Positions 43,541-54,940 of a stretch of DNA of 64,000 bases are shown here, piece by piece. The notes beneath the pieces were generated by a model that saw only the letters and a list, made by a program, of their open reading frames with translations, did not search any database and was not told the DNA's origin. Made by a program: the position numbers and the translations under genes. Origin of the DNA: Adiantum capillus-veneris (taxonomy: Eukaryota > Streptophyta > Polypodiopsida > Polypodiales > Pteridaceae); the NCBI GenBank assembly GCA_014529385.2, contig CM043964.1:3267497-3331496 (forward strand), written 5' to 3'. Every line of letters begins with the position of its first letter. Positions within the stretch are counted from its first letter, which is position 1.

Positions 43541-45036
43541 ATATGCATGTAGAGCCACACCACCTTGTAGTGCATGCTAGTGTCAAGTGCTTGGCAAAAG
43601 CTATTCCAGATGTGTTGTGCAATGATAGGTAAGTCACGCTAATTTACATTAAAAGTTATGTCCACAATTTTAGTGTTAACAAAGATTGCATGCAGTTCTA
43701 TGCAGTCACTACGTAGATTCTTGGGATCTCTATTAGGAACAGGGCAGATGAACCCCAGCTTGAGATTGGGTGGCGTACGTTTGATGTACATGGCCTTTCC
43801 CTTACACACTAGGCCACATGCAACTAGCACGGGTGGGGTTCCTTTATGGAACCAATGGGATAGTGAGCTTGTGGATGTTGCATTTCTTCTGGCAACCAAG
43901 TTTCTTTTGGTTGATGGCATGGTTGTGGCAACATGTCGTGCATAACATCTGTCCATTATCACTTCGAAGGCCGAGGGAGCTCATTTCCAGTTGTTGAGGA
44001 TATTGTACATATGGCTGTCGGAGTTTAGTTGCATGACTGTTCAGGACTATGTAGAGGGGGTATGTTATTTTTTGTTTTGATATTGAATAGTAACTTCGAT
44101 GTTTGCATTTCAAAATAACAACGTTTTACTGCTATTTGTAGGTTGGTACTTTGTTGTTGGTCATTTTTTCACCCCCTAGAACTGGTGGGTGTCGGCTTCC
44201 GAGGTATGATCTAGCGGATGGAGAGATTGTAGCAAATGTACGTGGCTTCTTTGCAGATGACGAAATGTTGTGGGAGAAGCTACCAGGTACAGATTCCACA
44301 CAGTGGACGCTTGATCGTATGGGTAGGCCTTATCGTAGAGGTGTTGAGAGGAGTCCAGCGTTTGCCACGTGCTAGAAACTTTTTGGAAGTTTTTCTTCAT
44401 GTTCCTATAAAATTATAGGTATAACAAATCTAAAGATTTCTGTTTTTTTTTAGATGGGTACTAGGTACCTTCACAGACATGGGAGATGCTGTGTTGGATT
44501 GTTTTGCAGGAGTGGGGACATTGGCAGCACAATGTTTACTACTACACAGGCATTGCATCAGTTGTGAGAAGGATTGGTCAGTTTTCAGTGCTTGTCTAGA
44601 GCCAGCTCAGCGCCTACCTTCCGATTTAGGCTCGACATTGATGTTTCATAGGAGTGACAGAGCCCAGGTAACTGAGCATCCAAAGCAGGTGACAAAGCAG
44701 CTTCATCCGTTGGAGCCATCTTTCCCAACACCACTCAACAGTCAGGGTGCGGCAGTAGCAGCTCCGTATACTACTTTCACGGCCCCAATTTTGGCATGGC
44801 GTGCAACTGGACCATCTCCCAGTGCATTCATTGCCTCCAGATCTGAGGCCCCGCCCGGAGTTGATCCATTGCCTCTTTCACTACAGCCCCCCCCCCCCCC
44901 CACATATGGTTCATACCCTCTGCCATTTGGAGGAGTTCCCCCACCATTTGGTGCACTGCCCCCGTTGGCACGACCTTTGTTTCCTCCCAGAGAATATGGC
45001 CCCCCACCACCCTTCTTTCATCCACCTCAACCATGA
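43541..45036 (+). pseudogene. N6/N4 DNA methyltransferase-like C-terminal domain
   Basis: Exons are 43,541-43,628 (donor AG/gtaagt), 43,696-44,059, 44,142 to about 44,418 and 44,454-45,036. The last begins WVLGTFTDMGDAVLDCFAGV, continues GTLAAQCLL and HCISCEKDWSVFSACL. This is motif I (AdoMet-binding VLDxFAGxGT) and the following E-x-D-like strand end of the DNA N6-adenine/N4-cytosine methyltransferase fold. Motif IV (D/N/S-PP-Y/W) should lie upstream in the beta-class order. A candidate is FSPPRTGG at about 44,170, but it is not convincing. A stop (CRA-stop-HLS, about 43,943) and a shift near 44,372 disable this copy. The tail is Pro-rich, with a 15-C run (44,887-44,901), and ends at a natural TGA. 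Confidence 0.7.
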
Positions 45037-45229
45037 TGTATCCCCCCCTCCCCATATGTATTTACTTTTGATGCAATGGAACACATAGATTTGGGGTTTG
45101 CTATATGATATAGACCATAATCGTGTGTAAAGAACTTTTGCTTGTCTTTTTAATAGTGTATTGAATGCATCCATGGTGGTTTTTGTTTGAATGTAAGTTG
45201 GTCGTGAACCGACAATCAAATTTTAGTTG

Positions 45230-45277
<48 letters not shown>

Positions 45278-45287
45278 CATGGGTAGA

Positions 45288-45365
45288 TTATCCCTTCTTT
45301 TGGGAATCCGCTCACCCGATTCTTAAAAAGCGCTCGCCAAAAATTGCTCGCCCAAAAACTGCTCC
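45288..45365 (-). repeat. Right terminal inverted repeat
   Basis: Reverse complement of the left repeat with about 80% similarity by eye. On its inner side is a (GA)n tract (45,232-45,274). The left hairpin is partly kept here (GGGAATC..GATTCTTAAAAA). Confidence 0.83.
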
Positions 45366-45374
45366 CCAATAATT

Positions 45375-46280
45375 GCATGTTATGATTTATGGCAACTTCT
45401 CTCTCTTGGGAAGGTCCATGAATACCAACCAATGATACGAGGTTGTCATTGATTGAGTTACAAAGACAATAAGGGGTGATTCATGCCAGTTGTACTCGAG
45501 GCAATCTTCAAAGAGGCTGATGCCTAAACTCACTAATATGTATTGATTCCTCTCACCACTAATGGCTACCGAGTGGAATAGGTGGTTAATTGGCTCACTA
45601 TCAGAGAAGTGAAATTCTCCTTGTCCATAGGTAGTAGCTTGGATGAGTGTCCCTGTCGATCCTTAAATGGTTCAAGGCTCCACTACAAAGTCCCTACAAA
45701 ATAGATACACTATATTGTCTGTATAGGGGTTTTCCAACATGTTGCTTTTATTTTTCATTGATATTTAATCAAGATACTATATGACTCATATAGAGGGTCA
45801 TCTTCTCATCATATTTGTGTATCATATCCCCTTATGTCTCACCTTCTACCTCATATCTCTACTCAAGGAAAGCACAAGGCACTAGTGTAACATTTAATGG
45901 TCTAGTAACTTGTGTGTAGCGGAAAATAGCATGAACATAGTGAGCATTTCATTAGAATAGATTCCTAATGAGAATAACAAGAGTGCTTGGGTGGAGAGAG
46001 CAACAAAAAGCATAACACCTAGTTAGATAGCATGAAAAATACTTAAAAAGAGAGAGAAATTAAGTAATTGACAACAGTTGAGGACCGGATTTGCATGGAG
46101 CCGGTCCCCCCTCCAAAAGGCTTTGTATTATGGTTTCTCCCATCAAGAGAGACATTTGACAATACAATTTCTTGTGTTCCTTCAATACTAGCTAGTGCAA
46201 TGAAGATGGAAACTTCATGCACTTAGCAAAACACTTATCAAACACAACATCAATTCCCTCACGGTCTCAGACCCAAGACT
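45375..46280. other. No recognisable gene
   Basis: Short frames only. This may include the leader of gypsy family A copy 2, but neither an LTR nor a primer site could be recognised. Confidence 0.45.
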
Positions 46281-47968
46281 AGGACGTCATGGAGGGTTTC
46301 CCAATGCCTAATCTCGATAGCTCAAGCCAAGACATGCATGCCATGGGTCCACGATCCGGGCCGAGCATGCTTAGCCGCTTGAAGGAAACCTTTAGTAGAG
46401 CCACTCGCTCTGAACACATGGAGCTAATGATGTAAATGAGGGGGGTGGGGAAGTAAATTCTCCATTCATAACCAACGTAGACCCTATGCCCTTAGAGAAT
46501 GTGCACGTGAATACTCCATTCACTGCACCCCCTGACTCTTCAGAGTTATTCCCCTCCGAGGTCATATTACACGATGGTAGAAGCCTTGCCGAAGTGCAAG
46601 AGGTTGAGCAATATATCCTTGCAGCAAGGGAAAAGTAAGTCGAGAGTTTACGCAAGGCGGAGCAACGAAGAGAGTTAAAATCGAAAGCTCCTATGTCAAT
46701 ATCCTTGCTAGGAGAGCCATTGAGTGCTCTTAACTTACCAACCCCCGCTAAGGGCCAACCCCTTGAAAGAAACATTGCATCTAGCTCAAAGGACACCCCT
46801 AGCACCTCAATCCTAGATGGAGCATTCTTAAATGAGAACTGGGAGTACGAACTATAAACGAAAACTCTAACCGACCTATACACAGGTCAGACCTATCATG
46901 TGGATTGGTTAGATTTCCTACAATCCACAATGGGTGCTACTAGTGTGGAGGATCAACAACAAAGAGTTTGTGAGGTAATCCATAGGGTCATTGAGTTAGA
47001 GAGACACAACAAGGGGATCAACATGCCTTCAACGGGTCTCATGAGATTCTTGGATACAGGGAAAGGCTAAACAACCGACCTTATCGCAAATGGAGACTCC
47101 CTCGGTAAGTCCGATGGATCCTCCATATGTTGTTTCTCCAGGGGTCTCAGTGCAATCTGAGTCCACAAGTGATAGCTTTACCTTTCCAAGTCTAGCTCAT
47201 CTCTCCCTTGATGACACCATGGCTACCATGCCTACCCCAATGATGGGCATGCCGAGAAACACGCCATGAACCTCATTTGTTAGTAAAGCACCACTACATG
47301 GTAGATCAATGCCTGCAATAGTACCTACAAGTGTGTACCAATCGTATGCACCTATGGGTCATCGCACTCATGTAGTCCCTACCCCTCCCATTGTTTCAAC
47401 TACCTATGCTCCACAACCACAACACCCAAACTCTTATTTCCATGGGACTATACCGGCTAGCACTAGCATGTCACATCCGACATCTGCTATGCCTAGGGCC
47501 ACACATATAAACTTTGGGCCACCACATGGCACAACATCGTACCCAACATGGAACCCAAGGGCTTCCTATGCGCCAAGCCCTATGCCAATACCTACTCCAC
47601 ATGTGGTCTCTGGAGCGCCTTCACCCACGGTGCCTGCTCACTTAGGTGACTTGGAAACATTTGCTCAAGCTATCGGTCGATCTATTGCTGAGAATATGCG
47701 TAACACGCCTGATACAGAGCCTAGAAGTAAGGCAGTACAAATAGCCAAGCTCACACAAAAATTTAGTGGAGATGGGGATGTGAGAAAGCATATCGAAGTG
47801 TTTGAACAAATATGCGATTCTCTAGGAGAACACAATGACCTGCATAAAAGTAATGCTTTAAGCCTAACCTTAAGTGGGAAGGTAGGGGATTGGTATAGAA
47901 CCCTAAGGGTGGAAGAAAAAACGATTTACCCTACTCTTAGGAGACTGTTCTTGAAAGAATGCATATGA
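46281..47968 (+). pseudogene. Gypsy family A Gag (N-terminal and capsid part), copy 2
   Basis: The first 800 bp are broken but align with 12,440-11,700 of copy 1. From 47,071 on, MDPPYVVSPG-like and Pro/Met-rich text leads into LGDLETFAQAIGRSIAENMR, QKFSGDGDVRKHIEVFEQIC and DWYRTLRVEEKTIYPTLRRL. The helical part is the usual retrotransposon Gag (capsid) region. The frame ends with a TGA at 47,966. Confidence 0.82.
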
Positions 47969-49373
47969 GAGGGAGTGCTTTGGGGTGTAGCCTCTCAGGT
48001 CCAGAAAGCCCAACGAGAGGAAGGAGAGTCAGTGAGAGACTTTATTAGTCACTTGAAGCATTTGAATTCTCGTTGCAATCCAAATGAATGATTCAACAAT
48101 AATCAATTATTTGATAGATTCATTAGGGGATTACAGCCTAGTCATTAGAGGTATCACCACTTAGGAAGTAGTCACCACCAATGCGATCCAATTGGAGGAT
48201 AATTTAATGATTCAAGGAGAAAGAGTGTATGTTGAGCCTAAATCTATTAGCTCGCAAGCATCAGGGCATCAGCCAATGACCCTAAAGCCTATTGCTAAGG
48301 AGCCAAAGATATCTGAGATGACTTTAGGAGATCTCACCAAGGCTATTCAAGAGAGTCTTAGAGACAATTGTGCTCCGCAAAACAATCATATGTATCCAAG
48401 AAGAGAGCAACAATGGTGCTCAGTATGCTATGGACCGCACAGTACCAGTGAATTCCTTACTTTTAGAGTAAAATTCAATGGGAACTGCAATGCCTGTGGA
48501 AGTTATGGTCATCAAGCTAAGGATTGCATAGTATTTAAGCGCTCGATGGCCAATAGACCAACCTTAGCATGGACAGATACACCTCAAGTGCCTGCATTGA
48601 TGCCGGTCCCACCTCTTGAACAAATGTCACAACACATGGTCCCTAGGGCCCAAAATGTTGTTCAAACAACACCCTTACCACCTCCAGTGCTGGGACCGCA
48701 ACCACCACATCCGAGAATCACTTATGTGAATCAAGTGGTTTGTGAGCCATCTATTGCTTGTTTGGAAGGCTATGAGGAAGATATGGATCCTAATATTGCC
48801 TATGGGATGGATGTGCTTGAAGAAAGTCCACAATACTACATGAAGGACTATTGGGGACAAGTCAAACTTGTCTATCAAGTAGCTGCTCTTGCTGCAAGAG
48901 GCCAAAATATCAATTACACTGCTAAGAGACCACCTCTTCAATGCTATGAGTGTGGAGGTCCACATCGTGTAGCCGAGTGTCCTATTAGGCTACAAAAGAA
49001 CGCCACACTAATGCAAACCAATCAAGCGAGCACTTCTACAATGCCGATACTCATGTGTAATCAATGTGGCATAGATCATTTGATTGCCCAATGTCCAAAT
49101 AATCCAAATGCACCAAAGATCACGCCATTAAACTTGATTGAAGTTACCGAGGAGCCATCACAAAGTACACCAGTGGTACCAGTAAACGTACTCACACGAT
49201 CGATACTCCAAAAACAAAATTATATTCTTGAGGAAAGAGACACGGCATTCATTGCCAAATCTCAGAAAAAGAAGAAAACACGAAGGAAGAGATCGAAAAA
49301 AGCATCGAAGTCAGACCCCAGTTCAAAGACCAACATAGGGACTGGTGATGACCCCGTATATATGAATGACGCT
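47969..49373 (+). pseudogene. Gypsy family A nucleocapsid with several zinc knuckles
   Basis: A long frame (48,192-49,409) carries CNACGSYGHQAKDC (CX2CX4HX4C), CYECGGPHRVAEC and CNQCGIDHLIAQC (both CX2CX3HX4C), plus a damaged one, CSVCYGPHSTSEF. A basic C-terminus (KKKKTRRKRSKK) would bind RNA. The last codons after 49,373 belong to the inserted LTR. Three or four knuckles are more than the one or two usual in gypsy Gag. Confidence 0.82.
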
Positions 49374-50514
49374 GTGAGCGGGATGAAAACACACACAGCG
49401 CCTCTATAACGACCCGACACACACTCTTGGGAAGATACACACACACACTATGGGGCACCACTCGGCTTAGAAAACACACCTGGCCGAGACAGGGAACACA
49501 CCTCTGGAGTGAGAGGAGAGAGACTATCCACTTGCCCACTCCACACAGACACACACACACACATACACACCCAAAAAACTCAGCTCAAAAGAGGAGAATT
49601 CCTGATGTTTAGATACAATTGAGCTTGGGCCAACACCAATGGGGCAAATAGCTCACACAATATGGGTAAAATAAGCCAGATACAATCACAAACTAGAGCA
49701 GAAACTTCGCTCATAAGAGAAACTTACACAGAAAAACAGCAGGAAAAGAGTGAGGAATTTGGCAAAATGGACAGCGCCATCGCGTTCGGAACGGCCCAAA
49801 ACCCCAGTCTACAATGTCAAAGTGCTCAAATCCGACCTCGGATGAGCATTTTACGGCCAAAACAGGTTCCAAAATGAGCAAAAACACAGCTGCGGCTGTT
49901 CCTCCTCTCTTCTCCACGTTTTTTCTGGTCTTCTCTCTGTTTTTTCAGTTCCCACACTTAGATTTATTAGTTGGGCACCCTTGGCCTTTTAGATGACCTC
50001 AAACGGACCCCGAACAGGCCAAAAACTGACCTCGCAGTGCATAGTTGTCACCTTTTTTGCATCATCCGCACACCCGGCACTCATTTCTTTTCAATAATGC
50101 GTCTCGCAACCACGTGAAGTGGCCCCAAAAAGTGATCCTAATGATGACCTTTCTGCATAATTCTCACAAGAAAACACCACTTTGTGTCCGTATTCATCCA
50201 CGTGCAAATATTGACCCCGTTCGGCCTCCTGACGCCACTCGATGCCATCTGACGCACCTGCTTACCTCATGTCGTCGGCCCGCGGATAGCTTCCTCGAGA
50301 AGTTTTACGCGCTATAAACTCCTCATTATTGTAGAAAAAACATACTGGTACTGGTGATAGTGAAAATCGATGCACTATGTACATGCTATCCTACCTGTAC
50401 ACATGTGGGCCCCACATAACCACCTGGCTCTAGAAAATGGGCAATCCTTTATTCGATGCACCATGCATGTGTATGTACATAAGTGCAATCCCTTGCTCCA
50501 AAGAACTCCTAACA
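49373..50514 (-). repeat. 3' LTR of family B
   Basis: Plus-strand edges TGTGAGCGG and CTCCTAACA. It pairs with 56,982-58,125 and with the solo LTR 1196-2337. Next to it, on the coding strand, AGGGGATGGGAAAATTA (50,515-50,532 region) is the polypurine tract. Confidence 0.95.
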
Positions 50515-50542
50515 TAATTTTCCCATCCCCTAGCCTGCTAGA

Positions 50543-53500
50543 TCATTCATGATCAGCAGCAGCAAAGAGAGATATGAGACTCGCCGCATCACAGGTCTCC
50601 TCATCCCTCACCAACACTGCTTGATCCACAAACAGCTCATATTGCTCCACCATCATCAATCTAGCATGATACAATTTAAGACGCAACCCATTTACCCTTG
50701 ACTTATGTAGAACACCATCCAGGTTAGCCAGCTGATATGTGCCATTTGGAAAACACTCCACTACCTTAAAAGGGCCTTCCCACTTAATTTGAAACTTCTT
50801 TTGGAAGGTGTTGTCCAGCTTACTATTGTAGTGCAAAACCAAGTCATGTTTCTTGATACCCTTACTTTTAACCTTTTCATTTATCTTTGCCAAAGCCTTA
50901 TCCTACATCTGCCCATAATGCTCCAATGCGCTCATCCTATCCAACTGGACCTCTTGTAACTGCAAGAGCCTCTCTTTGAATGCATCACTAGGCGACCCAA
51001 GCAACTTCTGTAACATCTTGACCGCAGGCAACTCTACCTCCACAGGCAATAGTGCTTCCTTTCCATACACCAAATGAAATGGAGTAAACCCTGTACCTGT
51101 CTTCACCGAAGTACGGTAAGCCCATAATGCACTAGGCAATTCCAAATCCCAATTCTTTCCTTGGTGCTCTGTCACTTTAGAAAGAATTTGTGCCAACTCA
51201 CCATTGAATCTTTCATTTAAGCCATTACACTGCGGGTAATAAGGAGTGGTATGTTGGTGCCTAATCTTCATCTTTGTGCATAAGAAGTCTAGCAGTTTAG
51301 CTCTAAATCCTGGCCCCTTATCTGAAAGTAGCTCTAATGGCACCCCAAACTTGCAACATATTTCATCAGACACAAATTTTGTCACATCCTTTGCAGTGAT
51401 CTGTTTTACTGCTATAGCCTCTGCCCATCTAGAGAGATAGTCCACTGCCGTCAAGATATAGCTTTTGCCCCTGCTTGTGATAGGTAACGGGCCTATTGCA
51501 TCAATCCCCCACTTTTCAAACACATCAAACGCCATAATGGTTTTTCGTAGCTCTGGCTTCAACACTCTCTTCCCAAATGCTTGACATCTATTGCAAGACC
51601 TACACCAATGGTGAACATCCTTGTGCAAACTAGGCCATACATACCCCTCTTGCAAAATCTTATGCAAGGTGATCTTTAGAGCAAAATGGTCACCACATGC
51701 GCCTTCATGATTCTCTTCCAACACTCTGTAAAGCTCCTCCCGCCAAGGTACACGTCTCAACACGAGATCAGCCCCTTTCATGTATAAGACATCACCAATC
51801 AATTTGTACCTGTATGCTCTACGCACAAAGCCATACTTCTTAGACTTCTGAATCTCCTTTGGCATGATTCCTGTTAGCAAAAACTCCTCTTCTTGAGCCA
51901 AACTTTCCCGGCCATGATAAAGAGGTAAATTGGTCCTCAACACGAATAGCTCCCCAATCATGCCTTGAGCTGCTTCATGTGCCTCTCCATTTAAAGCACG
52001 TTCAATGTGTCTGATGCTCCATGCTTCGAACTTTTTTAACCGGCCTTTAATTCTGAAGCACATTTCCTTCAATGAGGTGTTCTTGCTCTTCCACACACCC
52101 AGCACTTGCTTCACCACTAACAAGGGATCACCTTTTATGCTCAACCTTCGAACCCCATGCTTCAAACAAATGTGTAAGCCGGATTCCAATGTAGCATATT
52201 CAGCCTCATTGTTACTATGCGCATCCAATTTGAACCCTCTCTTGCATACTAGCTTCCCCTCTGGATCATAAAGTGTTATACCCCCTAAAGCTGCATCGTG
52301 GCTCTTTCTGTATGAACCATCAAAGAACAACACATGTGCATTGCTGATCTGTGGAACTTCTTCAACTACCTTTCTCACCACCTCTTCCTTAACAATAAGG
52401 GGATTCTCTTTGTAGGTCAACAAATCAGCTAGGGTAGCCCTTGTACTATCTTCCACTAGAAAAGAGAACTCAAACTCTTGCAGCTCAATTACCCATTTCT
52501 TCACCACATTTGACATGTTAATACCATTAATTAACTGTGGCAAAAAGGCATAACTCGTCAAGAAAACAAAAGGCCGTGGTAGCAAGTAATGACGAAATCG
52601 TCGACAAGCAAATATTACACTGGCCATCACTAGCTCTACTTCCGATAACTTTCTCTCCGCTACCAACTTCACTCGGCTTGCACAATACACTGGCCTCATA
52701 TAATGGCTGCCCTTCCCCTTTTGCAATAGCATGGCTCCAATGGCATCATCCCCTACTGATGGATTTACATAAAAAACTTTCTCCCAATCAGGAGCCTGCA
52801 TGGCTGACAACCCCCCTAACACCTCTTTCACCTCTTGAAACACTTCTTCACACTTGTCATCCCATTGCAATGGATCATGCTTTGCCACTTGCTGTAATGG
52901 ATAAAGAAGCTGCGAAGACAATGGAATAAACCGTGCCATGTACTTCACTTTGTGTATAAAGGTTGCCAATTGCCTCGTACTCATAGGTGATGGAAGAAGA
53001 ATAATAGACTTCACCTTATCTGGATCAACCTCAATGCCATTTTCTAACACCACATGGCCCAATAACTTCACCCTTGGCTGTGCTAGATGACATTTCTTTG
53101 GATTTAGTTGTCCTCCACATTCATCATATCGAGCCAATACCATCTGCAGCTTCTCATGGTGTTCAGCCCTACTGCTATAGACACAGAAGTCATCCATAAA
53201 AGCTTTAACACAACTACCAATGAATGGTTCCAACACCCAATTTGCTCTCTCTTGATAGAAGGAAGGTCCATTTGACAACCCAAATGGCAATACTGTGTAG
53301 CAATAGCAGCCCCATGGCGTAATAAAAGTGGTCTTTGTGCGGTCTTTAAGAGAAATCTTCAATTGAAAATAGCCTGAAAAACCATCACACACACTGTACC
53401 TCTCATAACCTGCCACTGAATCCAAGATCTGATCGATGAATGGAAGAGGATATGAGTTCTTCTTAGTGGCTGCGTTTAAGGGTTTAAAATCCACACAAAT

Positions 53501-54940
53501 TCTCCACTTCCCATCCTTCTTTGGACTGACTACAACTGGACTCACCCATTCTGTGGTCTCCACTGGAACTATGAACCCTGCCTTCAATAACTTGTCCACC
53601 TCTACCCGCAAGGCTTCCATTTGCTCTTGACCCATCCTTCTTAGCCTTTGCCGCACTGGCTTAGCACCTTCTTTCAGCTCTATATGCATCTCTTTTCCCT
53701 TGAACCCTCTGATCTCTTCATATGAAGTAATGAACAAATCAAGAAAACTAGCCAGCATGTGCAAATATATATCCTTCTCCATAGATGAGAGGTCTCCAAT
53801 GATCATTTGTGTCATTAATTCCTGCTTCTTTGACAACTCAACCTTGGTTTGCATCAGCCCTTCAATCACTTCATAAGGCCCTTCACTTTCATCTTCAACC
53901 TCATTCGCAAATGCAACTAAGCCAATCTCCTGGATTTCTTTGTCCATCAAAAGAAATGCAACATCAGCATCCTCATCACTGCTGGTAGTGCTATCACTGT
54001 CCTCATCTGTCACCGTGGAAGAGTCTTCATCACTAGACTCATCCTCATCTTCATAAAGCTCCTCTAATCGTTTCCTTGTGTCCATATTATAAAGCTTCTT
54101 GGTACCTGTCTTTCCATAGAGGCTAATCGTACCATGTCGCCAATCTTGAACAGCTCCCACTACACGTAACCATGGTCTGCCCAGTATAATAGGATATACT
54201 CCCAACCCTGCTGGCATCACATGAAAATCAACCACTGCCTTTGCATCATATGCCTCCACTTCTAAGCTCTTTACAACACCCAAGCATTTTAATTTTTGAT
54301 GGTTTGCCAATCTGATCCGAAAACCTGACACCCCAGCCACTGTGAGACCCATCTTCTCAACGCATGAGTGTGTTATGACGCATATTTGGGCTCCGCCATC
54401 CACATAACCTTGTCCCAAATTTTTCCTTTTATGCCACACATCTACTATTGGACAAATTTCTGGTAGCTCGTCCATTGCCAACACCTTCACTGAACCTCTC
54501 TCTGGCTCTTTCTCCATTGGGTTAACCATCCTCTTCCACTGTCGCTTTAGCTTAGGCACCATCTCTATAAGCTGCCCAAAAGTAACATCTGCCTTCCTGC
54601 TCGTCAGATCCTCCTTCAAGTCATAGCTTAATTGCCCATCCCCTAGTGGAAAATCTGAAACATGAAACTTTCGACGAGCTCTCCTTTTCCTCTTGGCCTT
54701 GACATCCTCGCCTTCATGGCTCTTTCCTTTCTTCTTACTAGGACCTGGGGCACTTCTTCCTTCCTTTTCCTCTGTGGTCCTCTTCCCAATAGGCATCACT
54801 AATGTATCCTCTAGCTTTGATGCCTTCTCCAAGGTGACTACACTTAGCACTTTTGTCTTCCCTTTTTCCTCCTGGGTCAGTCCACTGGTTCCTTCGTCTC
54901 CCTTAATTTCGATGCCATAATCATTTGACCTAGTTAGCAC
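50543..54940 (-). CDS. Family B Pol: protease, RT, dual RNase H, integrase
   Basis: A frame of 1345 codons, then one TAG (50,903-50,905) and 120 more codons in the same frame. Protease: YVDGGAQICVI, Asp at about residue 181. RT: CDGFSGYFQ at about 519 and FMDDFCVYS at about 580. First RNase H (720-840) has lost its acids (FYVNPSVGDD, FLTSYAFL). A second RNase H (870-990) has FFDGSYRKS, NNEAEYATLE and IKGDPLLVV with all acids. Integrase (1085-1270): H..H..C..C finger, WGIDAIGPLP, LLSDKGPGF, NERFNGEL, all catalytic residues kept. The second RNase H is typical of the Tat clade. No ATG opens the frame: it is in frame with gag behind a TAG. Confidence 0.92.

Larger units (their letters stand above)
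34582..45374. mobile_element. Mutator-like transposon carrying a ParB/DNA-methylase gene
   Basis: Terminal inverted repeats lie at 34,591-34,668 and 45,288-45,365. Outside them CCAATAATC (34,582-34,590) and CCAATAATT (45,366-45,374) form a 9-bp target duplication with one mismatch, as expected for MULEs; the border is uncertain by about two bases. Inside are a minus-strand transposase gene ending about 250 bp from the left repeat and a plus-strand gene ending about 250 bp from the right repeat, diverging from a central region at 39.3-40.9 kb. The size (10.8 kb) is large for a MULE. Both genes carry stops or frameshifts. Confidence 0.82.

Noticed and set aside
44151-44200. FSPPRTGG as the catalytic motif IV of the methyltransferase
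   Set aside because: The residue after PP is Arg and the preceding strand is atypical; kept only as a candidate in the feature text.
46392-46883. 163-codon minus-strand frame
   Set aside because: Antisense shadow of the plus-strand family A Gag, which aligns with copy 1.
50045-50317. 90-codon frame found three times (also at 57,656 and in reverse near 1400-1665)
   Set aside because: It is LTR sequence of family B; conservation comes from LTR identity and not from coding.
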